Of a stretch of DNA of 64,000 bases, positions 16,950 through 26,734 are shown piece by piece. The DNA is from G963701675 sp963701675. Its GTDB lineage: Bacteria > Planctomycetota > Planctomycetia > Gemmatales > Gemmataceae. Positions within the stretch are counted from its first letter, which is position 1; every line of letters starts with the position of its first letter. The stretch is taken from NCBI GenBank assembly GCA_963701675.1, contig OY969623.1, forward strand, positions 2,294,001 through 2,358,000, in the 5' to 3' direction. The notes under the pieces were generated by a model. It did not search any database, was not told the DNA's origin, and saw only the letters and a list, made by a program, of their open reading frames with translations. A program made the position numbers and the translations under genes.

Positions 16950-19427
16950 ATGAACATAGAAGACGACTTGAGTCACCCCTTCAAGTTCTTTGGTCTTGCA
17001 GTGACGCGCAATCTAACCGCCATAAAGTCGGCGATCGAGGCGAAGTACAAATCCGCAAAGAAAGATGAGAATCATGAGGACCCGCTGCGGCGCACGGTCA
17101 TCAAACAGTTCAACAAGTATGTATTATTAATCGCGGAGCCAGACTTACGTTCCGGAACGGGTATTTACAAAGTCGATCAGGTAAAGATCGAGAAAATCAT
17201 CGAGCGCTGCGTGCCGAAGCTCGATGATTATATGAAATCGATGGTTCAGCCGGCAACGAACATTATCCACCCCGATCAAATCGCCCTCGCTATTCAACAA
17301 GCCAGAGAAATGTACAACATCGACCGGGATGTTGCCGAGCCGTACATGGACGGTCTCATAAAAGCAAGAAACTGGAAGGTTAGCAGGGACACGCCCCCGC
17401 CACCCCCTGTTATTCAGGCAAATCCTATTAGAGCTCTCGGAGCTCAGATACTCGCGGGCCAAATTCACCTACATTGGACTCTGCCGGCCGATCGGTGCGA
17501 TAATGTGATCGTGGCTCGGAGTGAAAAAGGCCCTCCGACCGTAAATGATAAGATTCACCAGTTCTTGGGAAAGGAATGGCCCGATAACCATGTCGAACCG
17601 GGCAAGCAATACCACTATGGCGTTTATTCGTTGTTTGGACAATCCCAGCCTGTAGCGGGACCATTCCTGACCGTGTGCGCTCGGGGACGAATTGAAGTCG
17701 AAAAAGCGATCGCCGACAGTGGAACGGCTCTATTAACCTGGAAAGCGCTTCCTAATGTCAAGCGTACGTTAGTCTTTCGAAGCCGCGGGCCACTGCGTGA
17801 CATCGTCGACATGCAAGGAGCATTAGCTCTACCCGCCCAAGCCGAAGTGATCGAATTGGGCCAGGTTGACAGTTACCAAGACAAATTCGGCCAACCCGGA
17901 GAAACTTGGTTTTACACAGTTGCCGTTCATCATAAATGCGGCGTCTATTCAACAAGCGAGAGCCGTCCGATTCAGTTCACGCCGCCTCCGAGCGCGACAA
18001 GCGACATGACGGCCAACGTAGTTCCGGGCAAAGTATACACATCATGGAAAAAAGTTACTGGCGCCGACATACAGTACTGCCTGACTCGGTCCGTGACGCC
18101 AGACAGAGAAGCTTCAGACGGCGAGACGAAGCAGTGGCTTCTTAAGGGAAGTAATCATGCCGACAAAGACGTGATTCCCGGATGCTCTTACTGGTATTTC
18201 GTCACCACAGAGCGCCGGGGAATTCGATCGCCCCATGTTGCGTCTGTCGGGCCCGTTGTGGCTATTGCGGAGGTTGCGAAACTCACTGCACAGGCTTCCG
18301 ACGGTAAAGTGACCTTAAACTGGGACGCGCCGGTCAGGGCCAAGCGTGTCGAAGTCCGGCGAGACGGCGGTAAGGAGTCCGACAAGCCCATTCGAGTCGC
18401 GTCTCCACCTGGTTTGGTAGATCGGGATGTGGTAAACAACACACGTTATGTGTACCGCGTACGATGCGTGTTTGTAGACAAAGACGGTAAGGAAGTAGTC
18501 ACCCCTGGAGAAGCAGTGGAAGCCACACCGAGTGCTTCTCCATCTGTTATCGGCGACTTTCAGGCCTCATATGCGAACCATAAATTTGGAGTCCGCTGGG
18601 AAAAGGCAGCGCCAAACAGCGTGGAGGTGGTTCGGGTATCCGCCATTCCTTCGTTCAATGTGGGAGATAGTATCGATACGAGCTCACTTGAGCAGATGGG
18701 AAAGATAATCAATCGCTCGGGCGAGAGCGAAGCGGCCGACTTTTCCCCGTCCGCAAAAGACCCGTTTTACTTGATTTTCGCAGTCAATCGGTTCCGGGCG
18801 ACGTTTTGTGGCTTCGTACAGTACGTCGAAATGGCCTGGGTGTCGGCGCGGCTCGAAGATCAAAAGGTGGTTATTGAGTGGCCCTGGCCATCGGGCTCCT
18901 CTTTAGCGGAAATCGGGCTATTGCAGCGAGGTACTTTGCGTTCCGCCAAGAGAGTGTCTCGTCGGGGCGCGGCTAGTGTGGCAACCATGACTGTACCTGT
19001 GTCGAAGTTACCCCACGGTGAGCATACATTTCTAGTTCGCTGTGTGATCGATCCCAAGAGCAGAATCCAAGGCGCCGCTGGGCCCGGCGTAAGCGCCACG
19101 ATTCAATTGAGGCGACCTCTTCCGGTCAGCTGGGAACTTGAACGAAACGGCGACGGCGTGGATTTGATTATAACGTGTGTCAGCGGCCTGGCGGGCGTCA
19201 CCCGGCTCACGTTGAACGGCCGAATTAACCGGCTTCCGGAAAGCTCCACGGACGGTCAATGCCGGGCGGAGTTGCGCTGCGTACCAAGTATGGTGCGAAA
19301 TGTCGAACATCGCTTGACCCTGGCTCCCTGGCCGGTGACGCGAGGAAGAGTATATCATCGTCTGTTCGCCGAGCCCCCTGACGCTGTAGTTATCGAACAG
19401 CCATCGTTAGATCGCTCGACGATTTGA
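16950..19427 (+). CDS. Large protein with multiple fibronectin-III-like domains and an N-terminal helical domain
   Basis: This 825-residue protein has its ATG directly at the stop of the Hsp70 gene. The first 150 residues are helical (HPFKFFGLAVTRNLTAIKSA, then PDLRSGTGIYKVDQVK) and loosely resemble a J-like helical hairpin, but there is no HPD motif. A Pro run at about residue 150 leads into five or six beta-sandwich units of fibronectin-III type, recognisable by repeated IHLHWTLP, ALLTWKAL, VYTSWKKV, VTLNWDAP and FGVRWEKA strands, each followed by a V.R or L.R strand. I see no signal peptide or membrane span, so it is probably cytoplasmic. Coupling to Hsp70 suggests a scaffold or client adaptor. 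Function is unknown. Confidence 0.8.
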   Translation: MNIEDDLSHPFKFFGLAVTRNLTAIKSAIEAKYKSAKKDENHEDPLRRTVIKQFNKYVLLIAEPDLRSGTGIYKVDQVKIEKIIERCVPKLDDYMKSMVQPATNIIHPDQIALAIQQAREMYNIDRDVAEPYMDGLIKARNWKVSRDTPPPPPVIQANPIRALGAQILAGQIHLHWTLPADRCDNVIVARSEKGPPTVNDKIHQFLGKEWPDNHVEPGKQYHYGVYSLFGQSQPVAGPFLTVCARGRIEVEKAIADSGTALLTWKALPNVKRTLVFRSRGPLRDIVDMQGALALPAQAEVIELGQVDSYQDKFGQPGETWFYTVAVHHKCGVYSTSESRPIQFTPPPSATSDMTANVVPGKVYTSWKKVTGADIQYCLTRSVTPDREASDGETKQWLLKGSNHADKDVIPGCSYWYFVTTERRGIRSPHVASVGPVVAIAEVAKLTAQASDGKVTLNWDAPVRAKRVEVRRDGGKESDKPIRVASPPGLVDRDVVNNTRYVYRVRCVFVDKDGKEVVTPGEAVEATPSASPSVIGDFQASYANHKFGVRWEKAAPNSVEVVRVSAIPSFNVGDSIDTSSLEQMGKIINRSGESEAADFSPSAKDPFYLIFAVNRFRATFCGFVQYVEMAWVSARLEDQKVVIEWPWPSGSSLAEIGLLQRGTLRSAKRVSRRGAASVATMTVPVSKLPHGEHTFLVRCVIDPKSRIQGAAGPGVSATIQLRRPLPVSWELERNGDGVDLIITCVSGLAGVTRLTLNGRINRLPESSTDGQCRAELRCVPSMVRNVEHRLTLAPWPVTRGRVYHRLFAEPPDAVVIEQPSLDRSTI

Positions 19428-19452
19428 AGCCTGATTTTGGAGCGCTCCGCCC

Positions 19453-20679
19453 ATGGACGAGCTTGCATGCCCAAAGTGCCAAGAAAAGTTCTCTGAGAGT
19501 GACGTTGCCTTCCTCTGCCCCGAGCCCAGGTGCCGTGCGCGGGACCACCCATTACTTGATAGCGCACCCGAGTGGGCAGGTAAGCCCCTCTTTAGGCCCG
19601 CGGCCGGCGGGTACGATTATTCCGTTAGCTGCCCGTTCAGTCCTCACACCGCGTACGTCAAGATCTGTCCGCGGTGTTGGAAGCTACTTCCACTTTCGTC
19701 AGGAAGGCCGGCGACCGTTGCCATTATTGGATCGACGGTATCCGGAAAGACCTGCTTCATGACGGCGCTCATCCGCCAGATTCGCCGCGAGCTAGCGCGC
19801 GCGAGTGCTTACGAAATGTCGCTGGAATGGGATGATCAAGAAGGTAAGGATTACTTCAAGAAACAAGAACAAACTATTTTCTTCCAAAACGAGCTTCCCG
19901 AGGCGAATCAGAAAATGGCGCCCATCGCGTCACTGCAGATCACCGTGCGCTTCCCGGTCCGGCGTCGTTGGCGTCGCATCATTAACGGCAAACAGGGCGT
20001 TGTCTCGCTTGTGTTCCATGATCCGTCGGGCGAGTTTTTTGAGAACATGGATGATGTGTACTACTTGAACTTTCTGGGCCGGGCCAAGGCGATTCTTTTG
20101 ATGGTCGACCCGATGATGTCGGAAGAGTATCAAAAAAAACTCCGCGACGAAGGCAAACCACTCCCACCCTATAAAGCAGCCAGCGCAGCCGAGGCTCTGG
20201 GCGCCTTTGTAACTGCGATGCGGCGAGAATCGAAACCCGGGACCAAAACGACTCATAATCGGCTGGCGGCGCTTGGAAAAATGTTCGGCCGCAGCGCCTT
20301 ATCGCGATCGGAGGACAAACTCGACAAGCAGCTGGCAGTCGTTCTGACGAAATGCGATGAAGACGGAATGTTTGACCCGGATCATCGCCAACACCGCGAT
20401 CGCTATCCGGTGCAGGGCCGGGAATATGACCCGGCGCTGACACAGGAAATCAGCGATCGCGTGGCTCAACATATGGAAGAGGATCTAGGCTTGGCCGAAG
20501 TCGTGGCATTGGCTCGTCAGAGTTTTCGACGCGTGACTTTTTTTGCCGCGTCGGCATTAGGGGCTCCCCCGCTTCGAATCATGGAGAACGGCAAGCCCAG
20601 ACTAAAGCTAAAAGACCCACGCCCACGACGCGTGGAGGATCCCCTACTTTGGATATTACACGAGTGGGGATATTTGTAG
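19453..20679 (+). CDS. Zinc-ribbon P-loop GTPase of DO-GTPase2 type (copy 1, motifs intact)
   Basis: This 408-residue protein starts at ATG 19453. Cysteine pairs at the N-terminus (CPKCQEKF, CPEPRC, CPRCWKLLP) form one or two zinc ribbons. From about residue 93 a P-loop GTPase follows: IIGSTVSGKTCFMTAL (Walker A GxxxSGKT), LVFHDPSGEFFENMD (switch II DPSGE) and VVLTKCDEDGMFDP (TKxD guanine-specificity motif). C-terminal blocks include RRVTFFAASALG and EDPLLWILHEWGYL. This combination matches the 'double-GTPase 2' family described from bacterial conflict systems. It is followed 44 bp later by a GAP1-like protein, its usual partner in those systems. Likely a regulatory switch or threshold device in the cytoplasm. 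Confidence 0.82.
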   Translation: MDELACPKCQEKFSESDVAFLCPEPRCRARDHPLLDSAPEWAGKPLFRPAAGGYDYSVSCPFSPHTAYVKICPRCWKLLPLSSGRPATVAIIGSTVSGKTCFMTALIRQIRRELARASAYEMSLEWDDQEGKDYFKKQEQTIFFQNELPEANQKMAPIASLQITVRFPVRRRWRRIINGKQGVVSLVFHDPSGEFFENMDDVYYLNFLGRAKAILLMVDPMMSEEYQKKLRDEGKPLPPYKAASAAEALGAFVTAMRRESKPGTKTTHNRLAALGKMFGRSALSRSEDKLDKQLAVVLTKCDEDGMFDPDHRQHRDRYPVQGREYDPALTQEISDRVAQHMEEDLGLAEVVALARQSFRRVTFFAASALGAPPLRIMENGKPRLKLKDPRPRRVEDPLLWILHEWGYL

Positions 20680-20723
20680 CGTGAGACACCGTCTCAAACG
20701 TCGGCGCCTTCACAGGTAAGGCC

Positions 20724-23700
20724 GTGACCACGATCACCTTGGAACAGCATTGGTACGCATCCGCGCCGATAGGGCTGCGGTCCGCTCGCGGATTTCAGAC
20801 GGTGGCGAAGTCGGCGAAGCTCGGCGACGAAAGCCTGCTGGAGCTTCACTGCGCTTACCGCCGCCCACCGGGCTACGCGGAAGACTGCCTCCCGGTCAAC
20901 TGGGGTTGGTTCATTCTAGACGACGGTCGCGCGTGCATTCACCGAATCGGGTATTCAGGAACCGACGAGGTGGGACGACCGGGCAATTTTCTGGCCCACA
21001 ATTTGGTTGTTCATTTAGAAGCTCTCAAGGCGATTGATTATGATCTGCCGGGGCTAATATGCTGGGTGCGTGAGGCTAGTCCGATCCGCTATGCTCTCGA
21101 AGGGGGCGGTACGGATGGATTTGCGCGTAGTCACGATGACATCTACGCCAATCTTGGCAAGAACTCTTCACAGCTGGGATCCGCTCCTTTCCTTGAAGTT
21201 CCGGTAGACGAAGTTCGCGCGCGTCAAGAATCGTTGGACCCCAGATTCGCTCGCACTATCGACAACACCGCGCACCACGCCCTGTCACGCAAGGAAATGG
21301 CCGCGCTGTGGCAGGCTTACATGTGTTCTCCGGAGCACCGTAAGCCGGTACTCCTAGTCGGATTTGAAAACGGGACGCACGAATCGTGGCGCGAGTTTCA
21401 GATAGCGGCATCCTTATTCGCACTTGTACCACTCCACTGTCGCCGTCGTTTGACGTTCTCTACCTATGAACACGAACCGCAGTCTTTAGGCGCCGGCATT
21501 CGTCCGGACTTACCCTCAAGCCCACATAGGAACCGACGTCTGATGATGACGACGTCAGCCAATGAATTCAAGCTGCCAACAATGGCTGCAGGCAGTCGCG
21601 TGTGGGCAGTGCATCATTCGCTCGGAGAGACACTGTTACCACCTCTCTCAGACTGGGCCCGATGGTTCGATGAAAAATGCGAGGACGGGCACCAGGTCAT
21701 TAGAACTTTCTGTGAATCTGCTAGCTGTTTCGACTTTTCCGACGAATGGCGGGGTCTTTACGATGCGAGCGACCTCTTGAAGCTTCCGAACACGACGGAA
21801 TTCATCAGTAGAGATTATGAGCTTTTCGCTGGCGCTGCCGGCTGCATTCATAGAGATTATCCACCGTTATTGGATTTAGGACATCGACTGATTGCGGCTT
21901 GGAAGCCAGGGGCCGAAGGTGACCGTCTTCTAATGCGTCTCGTAGAAGGGTACTTGCGCTCCATCGAGTACTATTACGCCGCGCCCGACGAAAAACGACT
22001 TCAGCAGCGAAGCCAAGTGGTTCATGACCTCGGGACTTTGTTTCGCGTGGCCCTCGATCTGGAGGCGCATGGTGCGATCGAGGCGATGTTGAAGACGATT
22101 AGCCGGGCACCTGTCGCGGAATCGATATGCGAGGAATGCCTGGTGATGTTCGGGCAAGCGATCCGCGAGACGATCAAGCCGGACCGTGTCGTGGCTTTCG
22201 CCGAGTTGTGGGGGCCGATTCAGAAAGGTTGTCGGGACGCCAAAGAGCGATGTAAGCCCTTCTTAACGCAATCCGCCGACCATTTCTGCGATCTTCTGCG
22301 TTGTGCCGATCTAGGAACGAGAACCCGTTTCGCTCAGAGTATCGAATCGGTTCTTTTTCCCACCCTAGTCGAGGTCCCGGCGGATCAGTGGGACCAACTT
22401 GAATGGCGTCTTGACCTGCTGGTTGACCTCAGCGCGAAATCCGGCATGATCTACGCCGGCAGATTGATCGCGACAATGCACGGTGAAGGGAAACTGAAAC
22501 CAGAAGTTCTCGCGACCATCGCGAATGAACGGACAGATTTGCTGCTTCGCTATTATGACGCTTGGAATGAAGCGGTAAATCAGGATCCTGGCTTGGCCGA
22601 TGCTTTATATCCCGCTTGGTCCGCCGAAGTAATCGTTTCCGCCTATTGGCGGATGGCGCAGGAGTGGGATAGGCGACTGCACCGGCAGTTTGGCGCGGCA
22701 CTGCAACAATTCAAAAGGGTTCCAACGATCTGCAAACGGCTAAGCTCGCTGTACTTGACAGGAGGAAGCGTACGCCTCAAAGAGGCCTTAAGTCGGCGAA
22801 GTTGGCCTCAATCGCTCGGGGAGTTGGAGGATCTATGCGTTGCACAATGTCAATTGATCGATTTGGTTGCGGAGAACATGGTTTCGACCGATCCGTCCAT
22901 GGGAAATGCTCTTGCGGAGCATTTGAATCAGCTCCTCGCCTATATACTGCTATGTCCACTGCCAGAATCTGAACGCGACACCGACGGGAAAGTTTTACAG
23001 AAGCCGTTTAGTATTCTCGTTAGGTTTTCGAGGGGGAAGATGCGGACGAAGATGTTAAGGGACATCGTGCGTCGTATTTTCGACCTCCGGCAAAGCCATG
23101 GAATGGGCGACACGGAACCTCTCCCCATGTTTGAAGGACTTGAATCCGCACTCCGACATGTGCGGCTCGAATCGGATGAAGTTGTTTGGTTTCTTCTTTG
23201 GCTTTCCAAGGCCACTCGTTCCCAAACCGGACGCTGGGAAGACCACCTTATAGAGGTGTTTGCGGAATTGCTCAAATCGGTGCCTGCCATCATCCGAATA
23301 CCGCACCCGGGGTCGTTCCGTGATACGGTGGCTGATCTACTCAGAAGCGAGGAAGTTTGGGCACGCCTCGGGCAGCGTTTGGTGGCCGATTGCACTTCGC
23401 GTGAAAAAATTGCCGAGTGGCTCGGAGAAAGTGGGGAACGTAAACCACTCCTCGACGAACTTAATCGGCGAAATTTGCTCGCCACAATTGGTGAAACCAT
23501 TGCCTCGCAATCAAATGCCGCCGATGACACCGCTATCGAACGACTTAACACGATGGTTGTGCTCGCGTGTCACGAAGAGATCAAAGCTCCGGCCCGTCGG
23601 CAACTGTGCCTTTTGCTTAAAGATCGAGTGAGCGCGTTGGTCGACACAGCATATGCCGAGCGCGATCTGATTGCCACGGAAGATCTCGTGACAAGTAGCA

Positions 23701-24404
23701 CGCAGACGGCTATCCAATTATGTCAACCTCTGCAACAAACCATCGGAGTGCTTTCGGAAGACTTGCTTCGCCACTTTTGGGAGTACCTTGGACGGCAGCT
23801 TGCCGGCATGTCACCGAACTCAATTCGACAAGTGTTTCCCGAGATTTTTGGGCTGGGAGTAGAGCTTGGCTCCAGCGTCTACAGCGGTCAAGGCGTCGTC
23901 TGGATTGACCTATTCGCACCGGTTTTCCAAGCGCGCGGTCCGGAAGGGTTCGCTAGCTGTTTTGTGGCGGCCGGAGAGAGTTTGTTCTCAAACGATAACG
24001 GGACCATGCGGCGTCGCCCCGAAGCCAAGCAACTGGCGGAATTTTGCCTTGCCGAGCAAGTGGACAGATGGTTCCGTACGCGACCCCCGAGTGATATTGA
24101 AGCGCCGCGGCGCACCCGCTTTCTTGGTCTCCCCCGCACCACGGCTCCGCCGCGTCGGGACAGTGGTTTTCTGTTCAAGGCGCTTCGCCGGCCGCTTGAG
24201 TCGACTACGGACCAACGGTGGGTTGAAGACTCCGGTGTAATCGGAACCGTTTGTGCCCGCGCTCAATTTGCAGCGCTCTTGTACGCTCCACACTCGATGG
24301 AGTCGCTGGCGCACGTCTACGCTTCGCTTGGATCATCCAATCAAACTCGCGCGCGCAAACGTAACCGCCCTGGCCTTGGTTGCTTACCTCATGAAGGATG
24401 GTGA
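20724..24404 (+). CDS. GAP1-like GTPase-associated protein
   Basis: The gene starts at GTG 20724 and encodes over 1200 residues. The N-terminus matches the GAP1 N-terminal domain: LEQHWYASAPIGLRSARGFQ, then a GR.GNF.AH motif (GRPGNFLAHNLVVHLEAL). A central module has FALVPLHCRRRLTFSTYEHE, and the rest is a long alpha-helical array without obvious catalytic residues. In known GTPase conflict systems GAP1 proteins accompany DO-GTPases and are thought to act as their regulators or scaffolds. The reading frame ends in unlikely Arg-rich sequence at 24404, while helical sequence of the same style continues in the +1 frame to 24594, so the C-terminus is frameshifted between 24303 and 24340. Confidence 0.8.
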   Translation: MTTITLEQHWYASAPIGLRSARGFQTVAKSAKLGDESLLELHCAYRRPPGYAEDCLPVNWGWFILDDGRACIHRIGYSGTDEVGRPGNFLAHNLVVHLEALKAIDYDLPGLICWVREASPIRYALEGGGTDGFARSHDDIYANLGKNSSQLGSAPFLEVPVDEVRARQESLDPRFARTIDNTAHHALSRKEMAALWQAYMCSPEHRKPVLLVGFENGTHESWREFQIAASLFALVPLHCRRRLTFSTYEHEPQSLGAGIRPDLPSSPHRNRRLMMTTSANEFKLPTMAAGSRVWAVHHSLGETLLPPLSDWARWFDEKCEDGHQVIRTFCESASCFDFSDEWRGLYDASDLLKLPNTTEFISRDYELFAGAAGCIHRDYPPLLDLGHRLIAAWKPGAEGDRLLMRLVEGYLRSIEYYYAAPDEKRLQQRSQVVHDLGTLFRVALDLEAHGAIEAMLKTISRAPVAESICEECLVMFGQAIRETIKPDRVVAFAELWGPIQKGCRDAKERCKPFLTQSADHFCDLLRCADLGTRTRFAQSIESVLFPTLVEVPADQWDQLEWRLDLLVDLSAKSGMIYAGRLIATMHGEGKLKPEVLATIANERTDLLLRYYDAWNEAVNQDPGLADALYPAWSAEVIVSAYWRMAQEWDRRLHRQFGAALQQFKRVPTICKRLSSLYLTGGSVRLKEALSRRSWPQSLGELEDLCVAQCQLIDLVAENMVSTDPSMGNALAEHLNQLLAYILLCPLPESERDTDGKVLQKPFSILVRFSRGKMRTKMLRDIVRRIFDLRQSHGMGDTEPLPMFEGLESALRHVRLESDEVVWFLLWLSKATRSQTGRWEDHLIEVFAELLKSVPAIIRIPHPGSFRDTVADLLRSEEVWARLGQRLVADCTSREKIAEWLGESGERKPLLDELNRRNLLATIGETIASQSNAADDTAIERLNTMVVLACHEEIKAPARRQLCLLLKDRVSALVDTAYAERDLIATEDLVTSSTQTAIQLCQPLQQTIGVLSEDLLRHFWEYLGRQLAGMSPNSIRQVFPEIFGLGVELGSSVYSGQGVVWIDLFAPVFQARGPEGFASCFVAAGESLFSNDNGTMRRRPEAKQLAEFCLAEQVDRWFRTRPPSDIEAPRRTRFLGLPRTTAPPRRDSGFLFKALRRPLESTTDQRWVEDSGVIGTVCARAQFAALLYAPHSMESLAHVYASLGSSNQTRARKRNRPGLGCLPHEGW

Positions 24405-24594
24405 TGAACCTCATAACTTGGCGGAACGCTGCGATGAACTATTGGATCGTGGCTTTTTGAAACCGTTCCGGAGTCAATGGCTGGACCAACAAGCTCCTGG
24501 TCTGTCTGACAAACTGGAGCGATGGATGACGTACTTTGGCATTCCTGCCAAAGCGTTGGCAACAATCGCTAAGCGATTTCGGAAAAAAATATGA
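24304..24594 (+). pseudogene. C-terminal continuation of GAP1-like protein in +1 frame
   Basis: The +1 frame reads LDHPIKLARANVTALALVAY and ERCDELLDRGFLK, then PGLSDKLERWMTYFGIPAKA, a well-formed helical C-terminus ending at 24594. Joined to the main frame it would give about 1290 residues. No homopolymer lies at the switch (24320-24340), so an ordinary indel is as likely as a base-calling error. Confidence 0.7.
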
Positions 24595-24681
24595 ATCAAT
24601 TAGTAATTCGAAAGGGCACGGAAAAGCCCGCGTAACACGTAGAGAAGGATATCAGCCAACAACAGTCCCCCCTAGTCGCCG

Positions 24682-25797
24682 GTGCCATCGGTGCTTGAAA
24701 TCACCTGCTACCGCTGTTTCGCCCGGTTCCCGCCGAGCGCGATGTATTTCAAATGTCCATTCCACAAGGTTAACGATCCCGTACTGGGCGACGACTCACC
24801 TTTGATCTTCCCTTGGGAGCCTCGCCGCTACGCGCGCCGTCCGCCGCGCTCGGTAATGTGCCCGGCGGATCTGCTATTTACCGGTTTTCGAGTTTGCCCT
24901 CATTGCCGTAGCGATCTTCCGTATTATACCGGTCGATGTCGGCAGCGAATCGTCGCGCTAACGGGTTGCAGGGCGGCAGGTAAGACCGTTTACCTTTGGA
25001 GTTTACTTCATCAAATCCGTCAGCGCCTATCAAGGGCGCCGCAACCGTTCGCCGTCGCAATGTTCGAAGATGATCTTAGCTATTGCGCGGTGGAAGAACT
25101 TTGCAACTCCTTGGAACGGAATCGTATTGTACCGGAGGCCACGCAGGCAAATCCGCTCATGGCCGGAGAACTGCGGCCCATCATCGTCCGTGTGCTGCAA
25201 CAAGGCAATCGAAGACTCGACCTGAGCAACCTAGTCTTTTACGATCCCCCTGGTGAGCTAATTGAAAACCTTAGCAAAACGGTATACCTCAGATACCTGG
25301 CCCATTCAGCGGGGATCATCTATCTTGTTGACCCTCCCAACGGTAAGGGATCTGCTGACAATGACGCGAAGGCGGCTCTTGCTTCGGAAGCTCTGGGGGG
25401 CATCGTCAGGCAGGTTCGGATCGAACTGCGCATCGCCGAACGTCTTCGATTGCCAATCGCATTGGCGGTGGCAGTCGCCAAGGCGGACGAGTTTTTTTTC
25501 GACTACGGCGGACGAGACTCTTTGGTACCACGCACTAACAAAGGCTCGAAGTATTGGTATGCATGGACGTCGCGGAAACAGCTTGAACTAGCGCGCAGCG
25601 GTGAGCACTGTCAAAACCTCCTTCGAGAATTCGGTTTTGACAATCTGGTGAACATAGCGACTTCGAACTTCAATCGTGTCCAGTTTTTCGCTCTGAGTAG
25701 TCTCAGCCAGTCACCCGTGAACGGCCGATTGACAAAGCCCCCGATCCCGGACGGAGTTGAAAATCCGCTGTTTTGGATCCTGCATTCTATGAAATGA
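24682..25797 (+). CDS. Zinc-ribbon P-loop GTPase of DO-GTPase2 type (copy 2)
   Basis: This 371-residue paralogue of the gene at 19453 starts at GTG 24682 (GTG 24691 is equally possible). It keeps the paired cysteines (CYRCFARFP, CPHCRSDLP), Walker A GCRAAGKT with VYLWSLLHQI after it, and the switch-II motif LVFYDPPGELIENLS. The guanine-specificity motif is weaker: AVAVAKADEFFF (AKAD rather than TKxD). The same C-terminal blocks occur (FNRVQFFALSSLSQS, ENPLFWILHSMK). It is probably able to bind nucleotide but with altered specificity or turnover. It lies between the GAP1-like gene and a third, degenerate GTPase. Confidence 0.78.
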   Translation: MPSVLEITCYRCFARFPPSAMYFKCPFHKVNDPVLGDDSPLIFPWEPRRYARRPPRSVMCPADLLFTGFRVCPHCRSDLPYYTGRCRQRIVALTGCRAAGKTVYLWSLLHQIRQRLSRAPQPFAVAMFEDDLSYCAVEELCNSLERNRIVPEATQANPLMAGELRPIIVRVLQQGNRRLDLSNLVFYDPPGELIENLSKTVYLRYLAHSAGIIYLVDPPNGKGSADNDAKAALASEALGGIVRQVRIELRIAERLRLPIALAVAVAKADEFFFDYGGRDSLVPRTNKGSKYWYAWTSRKQLELARSGEHCQNLLREFGFDNLVNIATSNFNRVQFFALSSLSQSPVNGRLTKPPIPDGVENPLFWILHSMK

Positions 25798-25834
25798 ACG
25801 GACGTACTGCTTTTTCTTGAAGTTCGAGAAGCAT

Positions 25835-26734
25835 ATGAATCATGATGCATTGCTAACTAAGATTGGTCGTCTTGGCGATAGATTATGGCGGGACCAACTA
25901 TCGCCAAACGACGCGAATGGGAAGGTCATACCCCTTCAAGAAGAACCTCATGACGCATGGTCACTCCTTTTTCGTCTAAGACTTTGGCTCGGAATCCGTC
26001 CCGGCCGGCCGACACTTGGATGGCTCTTGTATGCCATTGGGTTACCTTTGTTTGCGGTGATCGATGTAATTCAGGTCTTTATGCGCCTCCTTTTGTACAT
26101 GCCTGTGCTCATCGTTTGGTGGCTTGAAAAGCAGCTCGCAATCGGGTTCGGACGTTACTACTATTGCCCCTTCTGTTTTCAACGTATGGACGAGCCGCTA
26201 GTTTTTTGCCCACAACCAGGATGTCGTCGAGTCCAATCACGGCTGAAGCCAATGCTTCTAAGCCTCTTCTTTAGAAGGTGTCCGAGTTGCGGCGTAACTC
26301 AATGGAAAATTCTCGGGCAACGCTTTTCAGCCGTTGCAGGGCCGTTCGTGTGTCGCCACACGGCGCGTGTGTCCGGCTGCTATCGCCCGAATCCGGTGCC
26401 AGCGCTGACCGGGTGCTGCCGTGCGACCTACATAGGTTTTCTCGGGTCAACCGTTCGAGCTAAACACAGCGTCATGGCGCACTTGTTCCGACACATGATC
26501 GCTGGAGATGTTAACCGAATGGCCTTCGAACCGGCCTGGGAATTGGCTCAGCTCGAAATCCAGTTGTGTGATCAGTTACTTCATCGCGCATTTTGGCAGG
26601 ATACCCGGCACTGCGAGCACCAGGACGACGCTATACGTTGGCGTCGTCGTTTACGCTGCGGGCGATTCGCGGGCAACGGGTCATCACCATCCACAATATT
26701 CCAAGCAGCTGGCTCGAACGTGTCGATTTGTTAG
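25835..26734 (+). CDS. Membrane-anchored degenerate GTPase homologue, N-terminal part
   Basis: Third GTPase paralogue. From ATG 25835 (TTG 25817 also in frame) the protein has an N-terminal helical part, a long hydrophobic hairpin at about residues 65-100 (LGWLLYAIGLPLFAVIDVIQ, LLLYMPVLIVWWLEKQ), zinc-ribbon cysteines (CPFCFQRM, CPQPGCRR, CPSCG), and a P-loop region IGFLGSTVRAKHSVMAHLF. Aligned with the intact GSTVSGKTC of copy 1, the loop reads GSTVRAKHS: the Gly before Lys is Ala and the Thr after Lys is His, so phosphate binding should be lost. The frame degrades after about residue 250; the rest continues in the -1 frame (26593-27150). A catalytically dead, membrane-tethered partner of the active GTPases is the simplest reading. 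Confidence 0.75.
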   Translation: MNHDALLTKIGRLGDRLWRDQLSPNDANGKVIPLQEEPHDAWSLLFRLRLWLGIRPGRPTLGWLLYAIGLPLFAVIDVIQVFMRLLLYMPVLIVWWLEKQLAIGFGRYYYCPFCFQRMDEPLVFCPQPGCRRVQSRLKPMLLSLFFRRCPSCGVTQWKILGQRFSAVAGPFVCRHTARVSGCYRPNPVPALTGCCRATYIGFLGSTVRAKHSVMAHLFRHMIAGDVNRMAFEPAWELAQLEIQLCDQLLHRAFWQDTRHCEHQDDAIRWRRRLRCGRFAGNGSSPSTIFQAAGSNVSIC